Source: Verrucomicrobiota bacterium | GTDB taxonomy: Bacteria > Verrucomicrobiota > Verrucomicrobiia > CAIQCK01 | NCBI GenBank assembly: GCA_016235595.1 | Contig: JACRJX010000026.1 | Location: 115,131 to 179,130, forward strand | Reading direction: 5' to 3' | Length of the DNA stretch: 64,000 nt | In this document: in pieces, positions 1 through 9,226 of the stretch | How positions within the stretch are numbered: the stretch's first letter is position 1 | Layout of the letters: every line of letters starts with the position of its first letter | Notes under the pieces: generated by a model | Databases searched by the model: none | Told to the model about the DNA's origin: nothing | What the model saw: only the letters and a program-made list of their open reading frames with translations | Position numbers and translations under genes: made by a program

Positions 1-327
1 GCGTTCTGGTGGAACATCAACCAAGGTGGGGTACTTGTTGGAAATCGCCTTGTGTGAACTCTCCAGCCGCTTCTCGAAAATATCGGCCATGGCCACGAGT
101 TTGCAGGGACCGTAGGGCGAGTCGAAGGCGTTGGCCACCGCGCCGCTGCCACGGCTGCCGCTGCCGATCAGCGCCAGACGAATCGTGTTGTCCTCCGCCG
201 CGTGAATGTGCGGAAGGGTTATTCCCGCCAGAGCGGAGCCTGCCAGCAACTTTCCGCTTTGTGACAGAAATTCACGACGCGATGACTGGGCTGCTGGTTT
301 CGATGGCGATGTAAGCTGGCGCTTCAT
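1..327 (-). CDS. Gfo/Idh/MocA-family oxidoreductase, TAT signal (3' end outside window)
   Basis: Only the first 109 codons are present; the reading frame runs off the left edge. The start is an ATG at 327 with an AGGTGAA-like ribosome site upstream. The N-terminus carries a twin-arginine export signal (SRREFLSQ around residues 18-25) followed by a hydrophobic stretch ending near HAAE. A Rossmann nucleotide-binding loop follows (LALIGSGSRGSG), then an acidic DIFEKR segment, as in NAD(P)-dependent oxidoreductases of the Gfo/Idh/MocA type. In this family TAT-exported members typically act on sugars or cyclitols in the periplasm. It is the most distal gene of the minus-strand catabolic block visible here. 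Substrate unknown; the family call is good despite truncation. Confidence 0.8.
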   Translation of the reverse strand, partial: MKRQLTSPSKPAAQSSRREFLSQSGKLLAGSALAGITLPHIHAAEDNTIRLALIGSGSRGSGAVANAFDSPYGPCKLVAMADIFEKRLESSHKAISNKYPTLVDVPPER

Positions 328-457
328 GGTGGTTCACCTTTCAGTAGGAATGAGTTCTGTGCATGTTTTCGGAAACGCTACAAGAACGGCTGCCGCCATT
401 GTGCTCCACTGATTCCCGCAGCGTCAAGAAGGTGTTTCCTTTCTCCGCAGGTTGCGA

Positions 458-1369
458 TCACGGATTCAGCGGCAGATCGAAGGTCTTGATTTCACTGGAC
501 GCAGCGGGAACTTCAACGCCCGCGGCCCAGTGAATCCCATTGACCACGATGCGCATGATTTGCGGCACGGCAAAGTCCTGCGGATGGCCCAGCGTCGTGG
601 CGAAGACCCGGGCGCCGTAATGGTTCTGCCAGGTCCACGCGAGGATGTCGGTCTCGGTCCTGGCCACGATCCGGGTGCCGAACTGATGACTGAGGATTTG
701 TTCCCTGGGCATCTCTCCGCTTCCGACGACCAGTGGCACGCAGCCGGGCTGAAGGTCGGTGATGTACAGTTGGCCGGGAGACTGAAAAGGTTTCTCGTCT
801 ATGCCCGTCAGGATGGGGTGGTTCTTGGCCTGTTCGAGCCGCCGGCACTCGGTCACCGATCTCATATGCGTGAGCCAATGTGTGCCAAGCACGTTGCGGC
901 CGAAATCGTCGTTCCACGCCGCGCGCGGATGGCTGGCCGGATAGCGAAAGGCATGGGTGCTGGTGCGCAGCCCGACCAGCGGCTTGCCAGACTTCAGGTA
1001 TCGCTCCAAATGCCCAAGCTGCTCGTCGTTCAGCGTCAGAAAGCGCAGGAAGAAGACCGCGGCATCCGCGTGATCGAGCGCTTCCAGACCGGGCAGTCCA
1101 TTGCCGGTGTGGTTCTCTTCCGGATCACCCGGCGGCAGGATCACCTGGGTGTGGAAGCCGAGGCGCTCAAGCTCTTTGGCCAGCGGCGGCATGCTCTGTT
1201 CGGGATGGTAGTGATGCGTGCCCACGACAAACATCAGGTTGCCCTTGCCACGACCGGGCGCGGCGGCGGTGGATCGTCCGGCGGCGAGAGGAAGCGCCAT
1301 GGTGGCTGCCATCTGCTGAAGAAACCTGCGGCGCGTCGTCCGGGTTGATGTTCCAGCGAGGTTTTTCAT
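458..1369 (-). CDS. ThuA-like domain protein with twin-arginine signal
   Basis: A 303-residue protein. The N-terminus has a TAT-type motif (TTRRRFLQQM) and an Ala/Leu-rich hydrophobic segment, so export is likely. The rest resembles the ThuA-like (trehalose-utilisation-type, glutamine-amidotransferase-fold) family: an opening VVGTHHYHPEQ strand/loop, a DAAVFFLRF strand, a LERYLKSGKPLVGLRTSTHAF segment at the position of the nucleophile elbow, and a late G-x-R-V-F-A-TTLGH motif. In this family the last motif is common and the catalytic Cys of true amidotransferases is usually absent, as here. It lies just downstream of the HGSNAT-like gene. The biochemical role is unproven even for the family; a carbohydrate-related function fits the surroundings. 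Confidence 0.75.
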   Translation of the reverse strand: MKNLAGTSTRTTRRRFLQQMAATMALPLAAGRSTAAAPGRGKGNLMFVVGTHHYHPEQSMPPLAKELERLGFHTQVILPPGDPEENHTGNGLPGLEALDHADAAVFFLRFLTLNDEQLGHLERYLKSGKPLVGLRTSTHAFRYPASHPRAAWNDDFGRNVLGTHWLTHMRSVTECRRLEQAKNHPILTGIDEKPFQSPGQLYITDLQPGCVPLVVGSGEMPREQILSHQFGTRIVARTETDILAWTWQNHYGARVFATTLGHPQDFAVPQIMRIVVNGIHWAAGVEVPAASSEIKTFDLPLNP

Positions 1370-1411
1370 GAGGTGAACGCTTTCGTTGCCGGGCCGCCCG
1401 ACATCTGTAGG

Positions 1412-2581
1412 TCAAACCTTGATGAAAATCTTCTTGCGATGCATCCAGCACATCATCAGCCAGATGACGATGAAGGCGGCCAGTGCTTCGACGAAGTTGC
1501 TCCATGGCCCCGGCCCTATCCAAGCGACCAAACCGCCGACGACGCCGATGTTCTGATTGGTGGTCCAGCCCTTGACGAAGATATTCCCGATGTTGCGGAA
1601 ATCGAACAGGTGCGCGGCCATATACACGGCGATCGAGTTGCTGCCAATGACTACGAGGAAAAAGGCCCACTTCCGGAAGCCCCAAACATCGATCACCAGA
1701 TAGAACAGCGCCGACAGCCCCACACCGACCGCTCCCACAAACAGCACCCACGAGCCGGTCGTGATATTCACGACCATGGGATACCAGTGACTCCAGATGA
1801 AGCTCAGTACGAGGCACGCCAGAGCGCCGCCGAAGAGCCATGCCAGTTTGTCCCGGGAACTCATTTCGAACTTCAGCGTTTGGCCGACCAACGCGCCCAG
1901 CAACGTGATGCAACTGGAAGCCATAGGGAGACTGAGCGTCCAGGTGAAGTTCCACTTCGCGGGCCGCAATGAGCCGAGGACGCAGTCGTCGATGTAGCGG
2001 GGCAGATTCACATCGGGAGTGATGATGCCAGCGCCATGGCCGGGCACAGGCACCAGCATAATCAGGGCCCAGTAGCCCAGCAGCAGCGAGGCCAGGGCCA
2101 CCAACTGGCCCCGGATGCTGAAGTTCAACAACAGCAGCGAGGTGACCAGATAGCCGACGGCGATCTCTTCCAGAACGTTGTTGACGAGGTAAAACTTCGA
2201 CCGGTCCAGATAGAACAAGTGTCCGCCGGCGATGGTGCCCAGGAGAAACAGAATCGCCGCGCGCCGGAGGACATGGCCGAACAATTTCCATTTGTTGTCG
2301 CCGAGGCTGAACCGTTTGCCGAACGAATAGGGCATGGCCACGCCGACTACGAAAATGAACAGCGGACGGATCAGGTCCTTGACGGTGAACGGGTCGCCCC
2401 AGTGGGAGTATTGCATCTGGTGGAAGAGCGTCTGTCCCCATGGGTAATTGATCGCGGCAAACAGCGCGCTGAGGAACCCTGCGTGGCCAATCTCACCGCC
2501 GCCGAGCAGCAGGAACATCACGAAGCCGCGCATTGCGTCGAGCGATCCTAATCGAACAGGGACTGCATTTTCATTTGTCAT
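1412..2581 (-). CDS. HGSNAT/NagX-like multi-pass membrane protein (DUF5009-type acyltransferase family)
   Basis: About 389 residues and roughly ten hydrophobic segments. The opening RLGSLDAMRGFVMFLLLGG is typical of the heparan-alpha-glucosaminide N-acetyltransferase (HGSNAT)/COG4299 group, as is RPLFIFVVGVAMPYS. In lysosomal HGSNAT the protein acetylates terminal glucosamine across a membrane using acetyl-CoA. Bacterial homologues often sit in amino-sugar or glycan clusters but are mostly uncharacterised. A GGAG lies six bases before the ATG at 2581; an upstream in-frame ATG at 2587 has no spacing to that site, so the shorter start is preferred. It lies 27 bases after the M20-type deacylase gene, probably in the same transcript. 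A role in N-acetylated sugar handling is inference. Confidence 0.75.
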   Translation of the reverse strand: MTNENAVPVRLGSLDAMRGFVMFLLLGGGEIGHAGFLSALFAAINYPWGQTLFHQMQYSHWGDPFTVKDLIRPLFIFVVGVAMPYSFGKRFSLGDNKWKLFGHVLRRAAILFLLGTIAGGHLFYLDRSKFYLVNNVLEEIAVGYLVTSLLLLNFSIRGQLVALASLLLGYWALIMLVPVPGHGAGIITPDVNLPRYIDDCVLGSLRPAKWNFTWTLSLPMASSCITLLGALVGQTLKFEMSSRDKLAWLFGGALACLVLSFIWSHWYPMVVNITTGSWVLFVGAVGVGLSALFYLVIDVWGFRKWAFFLVVIGSNSIAVYMAAHLFDFRNIGNIFVKGWTTNQNIGVVGGLVAWIGPGPWSNFVEALAAFIVIWLMMCWMHRKKIFIKV

Positions 2582-2608
2582 CGTCATCTCCAGACAGGGC
2601 TCTCTGAA

Positions 2609-4162
2609 TCAGCGGTCACGCCCGCAGCGGTTTCCTGTTTTGTCATCCAGGTAAAACGCCTCCATGGCAGGCCGGTACTGCTTCATGAGTTTGTCGTAGA
2701 ATTCCAGCGGCGGTTTGGCATCGGCCGGCAGGAAACACTTGTAAGGATGAGTTTTGGAATACGCGGCGAATTCCTTTTGTATCGCCTGCAACGCGGCGGG
2801 CTTGGTGAGCAGGTCGATTGCAGAGGCTGCCATGGCTTTCGCGCCGGCATTGGCTCCCTTCCACGCGGTTGAGCCGAAACCGGATGCCACGGTGGACCAG
2901 TGATGCCCCTGCGCGCCACTGGCAATGCCGGGAAAACCAATGGTCGCGGTGGGGGCCACAAGCGTCACATCGCCATGGTCGGAGGAGGCTCCGCCCGTAA
3001 ACACGGCAGCCGGTTTGCCCATCGCACCGATCTTCACCGGCATGCCGTTGGTTGCGCCGCCCAACGCTTTCTGTAGTGCCCGGGCGAATGCGTTCTCTTG
3101 TTCGGTCCATCGTGGCATGCCGACGAGTTCGATGTTCTTCATCATCAATTCGGCGAGCGCCTTGTTGTGATGCGACTGGTGTGCGGCGGCCAGGACACGC
3201 GCTTCGGCCAGTTCCGTTCCCGTGGCCAGCGCCGCCCCTTTCGCGCAGTTGAGGACCCGCTGATACATTTCTTCCAGTTTGTCGTCGGAGTTTCGGAGGA
3301 AATACCACACGCGCGCCCGGTCGGGGACGACGTTGGGGGCTTCGCCTCCGTCGGGAATCACGTAGTGCATGCGGGCTGAGAAGTGCAGGTGTTCGCGGAG
3401 ATAATTTGCGGCGACGTTCATGATTTCCACGGCGTCCAACGCGCTCCGTCCGTTCCATGGAGCACTGCCGCTGTGCGCGGTCTTTCCTTGGAACCTGAAG
3501 GTCACGGAGATCATCGCGGTGCCGGAAACACCGTAGGCCGTTTGGAAGCCCGATCCCGAATGATTGTTGATCACGGCATCAACGCCTTTGAACAACCCCG
3601 CCCTGACCATATACGGGCGGCTGACGAGTATTTCCTCAGCCGGGGAGCCGAACAGCTTGATCGTGCCGGTGAGCGAGTGCTTCTCCATGGCTTTCTTCAC
3701 GGCGATCGCGGCGGCGGTGGCGGCTGACGCCATGAGGTTGTGGCCGCAACCGTGACCCGGGGCGTCGGCCACCACGGGATCGTGTTTCGTCGTGCGTCCC
3801 TTTTGCGAAAGCATCGGCAGGGCGTCGTATTCCACGAGGATGCCCACCACCGGCTTGCCCGACCCATAGGTGGCCACAAAACAAGTTGGCATGCCGGCCA
3901 GCCCTTGTTCAACTGTGAAACCGGCTTCCTTCAGCGTGCGGATCAGCAACGCGGAGGATTTGTGCTCCTGCAATCCCAACTCCGCATAGGACCAGATGGA
4001 GTCTGATATCCGGCCAAACTTCGTGACTGTTTCCGGCTGGCTCAGCCAGTCGAGCACGGTTTGTTTTTCCGGGGCGACTTGAGCCACGGCAGGGTGGGGG
4101 AGCAGGACGGACGCGATCAGGATGGCGACGAAACCGCAGAAGGCGTGCTTGGCAGTATTCAT
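2609..4162 (-). CDS. Secreted M20-family amidohydrolase (AbgB-like)
   Basis: A 517-residue protein with a signal peptide ending near PAVAQ. The metal-site motifs of M20 peptidases/amidohydrolases are visible: GHGCGHN in the first half, then SPAEE, and a late SSDHGDV/GAQGHHW region that matches the aminobenzoyl-glutamate utilisation protein B (AbgB) subgroup. The dimerisation domain begins around the GKTAHSGSAPWNGRSALDAVE stretch. AbgB works with AbgA to cleave p-aminobenzoyl-glutamate, but relatives hydrolyse various N-acyl amino acids. No AbgA or AbgT is present. I prefer the ATG at 4162, which has GGAG five bases upstream and starts directly at the signal peptide; an ATG at 4180 is also in frame. 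The neighbours suggest action on an N-acylated breakdown product. Confidence 0.8.
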   Translation of the reverse strand: MNTAKHAFCGFVAILIASVLLPHPAVAQVAPEKQTVLDWLSQPETVTKFGRISDSIWSYAELGLQEHKSSALLIRTLKEAGFTVEQGLAGMPTCFVATYGSGKPVVGILVEYDALPMLSQKGRTTKHDPVVADAPGHGCGHNLMASAATAAAIAVKKAMEKHSLTGTIKLFGSPAEEILVSRPYMVRAGLFKGVDAVINNHSGSGFQTAYGVSGTAMISVTFRFQGKTAHSGSAPWNGRSALDAVEIMNVAANYLREHLHFSARMHYVIPDGGEAPNVVPDRARVWYFLRNSDDKLEEMYQRVLNCAKGAALATGTELAEARVLAAAHQSHHNKALAELMMKNIELVGMPRWTEQENAFARALQKALGGATNGMPVKIGAMGKPAAVFTGGASSDHGDVTLVAPTATIGFPGIASGAQGHHWSTVASGFGSTAWKGANAGAKAMAASAIDLLTKPAALQAIQKEFAAYSKTHPYKCFLPADAKPPLEFYDKLMKQYRPAMEAFYLDDKTGNRCGRDR

Positions 4163-4190
4163 GGTTTCTCCATGGGACATGATGGAATCC

Positions 4191-6101
4191 TCAGTTCTCC
4201 AGCAGATACAACATGGTGCAAGGCGGCGTGAGCTTGTCCTCGAAACGGCTGGCGTTTTCGGCCACCACGCGCCCGCTGAACAACTCGGTCACGCGGCGAC
4301 AGGGCTTGGGTAGGACCACCGTGCGCGGACCGCCCTGAATGGTGTGCAGGGCGATCAACCGATCATTGGCATACAGCGGTTCCTCAACCTCGCAGTAGAT
4401 GTGTGCGCCTGCTTCGCGGGCCAGCTTTCGCAGGGTGCTTGCAGGAATGTTGGGTTGAGGCGAGAAGACCGATCTCCAACCATCCATCTGCCGCGTGATG
4501 AGTTCCTTGGTCTCCCAAGGGATGCCCGTGAGAACCTTGACCTGACTGGGATCGTATTTCCCGTCGGCGATGATGCCCGGCGCGTAACCCCAGATCACAG
4601 TCTTGCCTCCGGTGCAGACTTTCTCGCGAAGCAACGCGCGCCGTTTGGCGTCCACCACGAACAGGTTGGGCAGGAAGACAAGCTTGTAACGCGACAGATC
4701 AAGTGTTTCCAGGTCGGCGAAGGAAAAGACGTCGTAAGGTGTGCCCATTCGGAACAGTCCGTAACGCTGCTTGGACAGCAGGTCGTTGTAGAAATCGGCC
4801 CTGCCGTCGAGATAGTACATGCTCTCCGCGTCGACGAGAACGGCGACTTCAGCCACGGACTTTTCGCGCGGTCGAGCCACGCGTTCCCACAGTTTGCGCA
4901 TGTGGGTGATCGAATCGAAGATGTTCTTCCCCTCGAACCAGTGGCCGAACAAGTCGAACCAATAGGTCGAGATCCCGCTGATCAGCCGCAGTGAGAACTC
5001 GCGGCGCAGCCCGGCGATGCAGGAGGCCTCGTCGGCAAAGCCGCTCTCGTGACCCGGTACGGGGCGACCCAGCAGCGACACGCTCCGCGCCGAAGGCGTG
5101 CGGTGATCCATGCTCATCAGGAACCCCTTGCCGTGGTGCTGAATCGACCCCAAGGGAACCATGAAGCCGCTGGCGCCGCCAATCTGCCGGTCTTGGTATG
5201 AGCCCGGGGAGATGAACCATTCCAGGTCGGGCGATGCGTAAACGCGGTCGAAATCCAGATGGCCTTCGTACAGCAACCGGTTCTTGCCGTGCTCCATGAT
5301 GTAGCCGTAACACAAGCCCAGTGGCGCGCGATGTTTGACCACTTCCTGCGTGGCGGCCGCGAAGTACAGGATCGTGTCGGCGATCAAGTTGTGCGAGAAC
5401 CGCCAGTAGTTGATCGCCAGCGCATCGCCCACCGGGTCGCGGAATGGGCCGTGCGAAACATGATCGCGCACCGAGGCCGGCGGGATGTCGATCGGATCGG
5501 GCTGGCCGCGCTGTGTCATCCATTGGCGCCAAGCCTTGCAGCGGATTGTGCCTTCTTCACCCCTGTTGAAATCCTGCCATTCGATGGTCATGCCGCAGGC
5601 CAGAAAGTAGCCGATGATCACATCCCGATGACGGGATTCGAGATGTTTCAGCACAGCCTGGAGATAGTCGCGTGTGTCGCGCCGCCACACATCGCTTGCT
5701 GCCACCCGCCCCAACTGGCTGAAACTGTCGGAGCCATTCCGTATGCGGCACCACCACGGCGGCGTGTTCAAGTCGAGGAAGAAGATGAACTTCGCCTTGG
5801 GATTCACGGCCAGCTTGTCGGCAACCTGTTTGTCGAGGCAGTCGAAATCGTACTTGCCTGGCCCGGTCCAGATCGATGGATAGGCATTGTTGTACGGCAC
5901 GCCCGTCGCGCCCAGGTTGTTGGCGGGAAAAATCACCACGGTGTTCACGCCGGCATCGGCGAAGTGTCGCAGTGTTTCCGCATTGGGGGCGTAGGTGTTG
6001 AAGCCAAACCAGCGCGGCGGGTCCGCCGTCTCACCCAACGACGTTCCCAAAAGCAATCCGCATGCAACCAAGAGGACGCAACGCTTGTTCATGTTCTTCA
6101 T
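4191..6101 (-). CDS. Secreted putative glycoside hydrolase, GH42/beta-galactosidase-like
   Basis: A 636-residue protein with a signal peptide (MNKRCVLLVACGLLLG). The first ~400 residues look like a clan-A TIM-barrel glycosidase: WFGFNTYAPNAETLRHFADAGVNTVVIFPANN, then a KYDFDCLDKQV segment, and NTPPWWC. A second alpha/beta segment (DVFSFADLETLDLSRYKLVFLPN, CTGGKTVIWGYAPG) resembles the trimerisation domain of GH42 beta-galactosidases. Catalytic acids cannot be assigned with confidence. The open frame extends to 6236 but would overlap the preceding gene, whose stop is at 6130, so the start is at 6101 (or ATG 6092). The spacing of 28 bases suggests co-transcription. Substrate unknown; a subfamily outside classical GH42 is possible. 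Confidence 0.6.
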   Translation of the reverse strand: MKNMNKRCVLLVACGLLLGTSLGETADPPRWFGFNTYAPNAETLRHFADAGVNTVVIFPANNLGATGVPYNNAYPSIWTGPGKYDFDCLDKQVADKLAVNPKAKFIFFLDLNTPPWWCRIRNGSDSFSQLGRVAASDVWRRDTRDYLQAVLKHLESRHRDVIIGYFLACGMTIEWQDFNRGEEGTIRCKAWRQWMTQRGQPDPIDIPPASVRDHVSHGPFRDPVGDALAINYWRFSHNLIADTILYFAAATQEVVKHRAPLGLCYGYIMEHGKNRLLYEGHLDFDRVYASPDLEWFISPGSYQDRQIGGASGFMVPLGSIQHHGKGFLMSMDHRTPSARSVSLLGRPVPGHESGFADEASCIAGLRREFSLRLISGISTYWFDLFGHWFEGKNIFDSITHMRKLWERVARPREKSVAEVAVLVDAESMYYLDGRADFYNDLLSKQRYGLFRMGTPYDVFSFADLETLDLSRYKLVFLPNLFVVDAKRRALLREKVCTGGKTVIWGYAPGIIADGKYDPSQVKVLTGIPWETKELITRQMDGWRSVFSPQPNIPASTLRKLAREAGAHIYCEVEEPLYANDRLIALHTIQGGPRTVVLPKPCRRVTELFSGRVVAENASRFEDKLTPPCTMLYLLEN

Positions 6102-6129
6102 CTTCGATGGGTGAGTGGTGAGGTTCACC

Positions 6130-9100
6130 TCAGTTTGGCCGGCAGAATCGGATGCGGGCGTAGCGCGCGACCGGCTTCCCGTCCATGGTGTCAGCAATGA
6201 GGAGATCCGCCGCCTCGGTGAGCCGATTGCCGGCACGGGGTGAGGCGGTAAAGAACGTGCTCGTTAGCGGACGTTGCAGGGGAATACGGACGGAGGTCGA
6301 GATGGAACCATCCGGCTCGACGCGAACTACGTAGCTGCCGGTTTGCGCCTTGGTGGCGGGCGTGGTTCCCACGATATTGTAGAGAATGTAGAGTGTATGG
6401 TCCGGGGTCATGTGGAACCGCGGTTGGCCGGTCGGTTGCACCGGGCCTGTGGTTTCGCCGCCGGAGAAGAGTACACGTTTCTGAAGGACCTTCCCTTCCT
6501 TCAGAACTCCGTACCAGAGTCGGCTATCCCGCTTGATGTCGGGGAAATGAATCTCGCGCAGTTTCGGATGGATGGGATTCTGTTGCCACACGACATGCAC
6601 GCGGCCATCCGGCATGATCACACTATCGCCCAAGGTCAGGGTGCCTCCATCGTCCATCGTGTCAGCCACCACTGTCCATTGTGTGAAGGGACGAGACGTG
6701 ATATCGGGCGTCCAAGCGTAGTGGATCTTGCGCATGCGCCACCCCCACTTGTCCCGGCCCCAAGTCTCGGTCTTCAGCGGGTCGATCCGGTTCCAGATGT
6801 TGTAGGGCGAGGTGCCGATGTAATGTGCCTGGCGATCAACGAGAATCGCATTGGCGTAGTTCACGGGCGTGCAGGGACCGTGCCAGACGGCATACTTCGG
6901 GTCTTCTCCCTTGGGCCATGTCAGTTGTCCAGTCGTCCACTTGCCGTTCCGGTCCAGAAACGCCCACATGGAGTTTGTGTTCCCGACTTTGTTGAACAGA
7001 ATGAACTCGCTGTTCTTTCCATCGGCCGCGAAAGCGCGGTAGGTGTGTTCGGTAAAGGCGGGATTGCTGTCCCAGTGCGGGACCAGATGTTTCGGTTCCT
7101 GTCCGGGATGAGTCGGGTCGAACTCCAAAAATTCCGGCCGGGCAGGCCCGCCCTTGAATGGGGAGGAAATGCCGCCGCCTTTCTTGATGTATGGCGCTTT
7201 CTCAAAATCAGGAGGAGCAGGAACCCAAGGGGCCAACGTTGGATTGACCGACATGAGCAGCCGACCCGCGTAACTCACGCCCACCGGGCAGGGCTCGCGC
7301 GTGCGGTCCTTCTCATCGCGCTGGCACAATCGCCACCCGTCCGCGCCGCGCTCATACAAAGCCCAGCGGGCGTTGTTGAGAGGGGCACAGCCCGGCACAG
7401 TCTCGAAAGCACTGACGTAGAGTTTGTCGCCCAAACGCACGATTTGCGAACTGCCCGAACCCCAGAACATCCCCGAACCGTTATTGGTCGCTTCATAAGG
7501 AGGTGGATGGCAGGCGACCTCATCGACCTCGACCTTCACTTCGAATGGCGCTTTGTTCTGTTCGGCTGTCCCATTCGATTTGGCGGAGCGATGACGAAGG
7601 ACGCTGCCGAACAGCGTCGCGCTGGGCTTGCCGTCATCAACGGCCGTGTGTCCGGCGAGGAAGACGTAGCGTACGCCGGTGGCATACTCCTGTGGCTTTG
7701 CGAAAGTGGCTTGGTCACGGTAGGTGGATGGGTCGAACACCACGATGTCGGCGTGATAACCGGGACGAAGATAGCCGCGCTCTGAGATGCCGAAAATGTC
7801 AGCGGGCAGGCCCGTCGCGCTTCGGATGGCGTGGGGCAACGGGATGGCCTTGTCCTGGATGGCGTAGCGGCCGATCTTTCGCGCGAAGGTGCCGAAATTG
7901 CGCGGATGGTGATGTTCATTGGGATCTACCGCGCGCGCTGCGCCGTCGGAGGCTGTGGCCACCCAAGGCAGCGCCATCGCCCAACGCACATCCTTTTCGG
8001 ACATCGAGTGGCTGACGATCTGCGGGTTCTCTTGGGCCACAATCTTGAGCACGAGGTCCACCATTTCGATTTTCTCCTGGGCGGCGATTTCCTTCAGGCT
8101 CTTGCCAACGTAATCGGGGAACTTCTTACTGGTGGCGATCACGATCTTTTCGGTGCGGCCAAGCTGATCGGCGATTACTCGTCGAACGAGCGCAGCGAAC
8201 TCGGGGTTGTCTGCCATGCGTTTGCCCAACTCGTGCCGCTTGCACCACTGAATCTGGTTTTCGGGCAGTGTCCCATCCATCAGCGAGAAGGAATTGGCCG
8301 TGTAAGGGTATTGGTCAGCCGTGATCTTCAGTCCCTGCGCGCGGGCTTTCTCGATCATGGCCACGGCGTCGCGGATGCGGCCCCAGTTGGGAATCTGCAT
8401 GGATTTGAAATGCGAAATATGGACTGGAGCGCCTGATTCGCGACCGATGCAGATGGCCTCCTCAACCGCCTTTAACAGATGGTCTCCTTCGTCGCGCATA
8501 TGGCTGACATAGAGGCTGCCGTGGGATGCCACCACTTTGGCGAGGGCGATGAGTTCGGCGGTCTCGGCGTAAGAGCCAGGCGGGTAGATAAGCCCGGTGG
8601 ACATGCCCCACGCGCCGTCACGCATGGCTTGATCGACCAGGGCCTTCATGCGCTCCAACTCCTCGGGAGTCGGCGGGCGGCGCTGGCTGCCCATGACCTT
8701 GCCACGGATCGAGCCGTGGGGAGCCAGAACCATGATGTTCACGCCGGCTCTGTTGGTCTCAACGCCCGTGAGGAACTTGTCCGCGTCTACCGGGCCGCCA
8801 CCACAGTTGCCCGTGACCATCGTGGTGCAGCCTTGGATGAGGTAATTCAGGCAGGGACGAACGCCGGGCAGGTTGAGCGTTGCATCCGTGTGCGTGTGGA
8901 CATCAATCAGTCCGGGGGCGATGACCAGGCCCTTGCAATGGATGGTGCGGCCGATTTTGCCCGGCGTAATCTTGCCAACGGCCACGATCCGTCCATCGCG
9001 AACCGCCACGTCGCCGACCACCGGCTTCGCGCCCGAACCGTCATGGATCGTGCCTCCAAGAAGCAGCAAGTCTGCGTCCACCGGCGCGCCTTGCGCCGGC

Positions 9101-9186
9101 ACGGCGAGTGCCGTGAGACTGATTCCCAGGACCACGTTATAGAGAAGGGCGTCTATCTTGCTAGTACGCCGAACATGATTATTCAT
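6130..9186 (-). CDS. N-acyl-D-amino-acid deacylase fused to a C-terminal propeller-like domain, secreted
   Basis: A 1018-residue protein. After a signal sequence ending near VPAQG, residues ~35-555 form an amidohydrolase of the D-aminoacylase/COG3653 group. It has HTHTD at ~97-101, a GNCG motif carrying the family's metal-binding cysteine, later metal histidines in the YVSHMRDEG and VHISHFK segments, the ASDG motif, and a C-terminal strand 'RPGYHADIVVFDP'. Residues ~570-1018 are not part of that family. They contain repeated W/G/D-rich strands (WALYERGADGWRL, MWAFLDRNGKW, GRVHVVWQQNPIH, TLYILYNIVG) like BNR-type beta-propellers. The ATG at 9186 is chosen because the longer frame starts with TTG. 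The fused domain may bind glycan or sort substrate. The deacylase call is firm; the substrate is unknown. Confidence 0.8.
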   Translation of the reverse strand: MNNHVRRTSKIDALLYNVVLGISLTALAVPAQGAPVDADLLLLGGTIHDGSGAKPVVGDVAVRDGRIVAVGKITPGKIGRTIHCKGLVIAPGLIDVHTHTDATLNLPGVRPCLNYLIQGCTTMVTGNCGGGPVDADKFLTGVETNRAGVNIMVLAPHGSIRGKVMGSQRRPPTPEELERMKALVDQAMRDGAWGMSTGLIYPPGSYAETAELIALAKVVASHGSLYVSHMRDEGDHLLKAVEEAICIGRESGAPVHISHFKSMQIPNWGRIRDAVAMIEKARAQGLKITADQYPYTANSFSLMDGTLPENQIQWCKRHELGKRMADNPEFAALVRRVIADQLGRTEKIVIATSKKFPDYVGKSLKEIAAQEKIEMVDLVLKIVAQENPQIVSHSMSEKDVRWAMALPWVATASDGAARAVDPNEHHHPRNFGTFARKIGRYAIQDKAIPLPHAIRSATGLPADIFGISERGYLRPGYHADIVVFDPSTYRDQATFAKPQEYATGVRYVFLAGHTAVDDGKPSATLFGSVLRHRSAKSNGTAEQNKAPFEVKVEVDEVACHPPPYEATNNGSGMFWGSGSSQIVRLGDKLYVSAFETVPGCAPLNNARWALYERGADGWRLCQRDEKDRTREPCPVGVSYAGRLLMSVNPTLAPWVPAPPDFEKAPYIKKGGGISSPFKGGPARPEFLEFDPTHPGQEPKHLVPHWDSNPAFTEHTYRAFAADGKNSEFILFNKVGNTNSMWAFLDRNGKWTTGQLTWPKGEDPKYAVWHGPCTPVNYANAILVDRQAHYIGTSPYNIWNRIDPLKTETWGRDKWGWRMRKIHYAWTPDITSRPFTQWTVVADTMDDGGTLTLGDSVIMPDGRVHVVWQQNPIHPKLREIHFPDIKRDSRLWYGVLKEGKVLQKRVLFSGGETTGPVQPTGQPRFHMTPDHTLYILYNIVGTTPATKAQTGSYVVRVEPDGSISTSVRIPLQRPLTSTFFTASPRAGNRLTEAADLLIADTMDGKPVARYARIRFCRPN

Positions 9187-9226
9187 GGAGGTGTTTTCTG
9201 ATGCCAATGGGTGAGGGGAGGGACGT

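Noticed and set aside
452..1348. A 298-codon plus-strand frame antisense to the ThuA gene
   Set aside because: No family motifs, while the opposite strand encodes a clear ThuA-like protein with a TAT signal.
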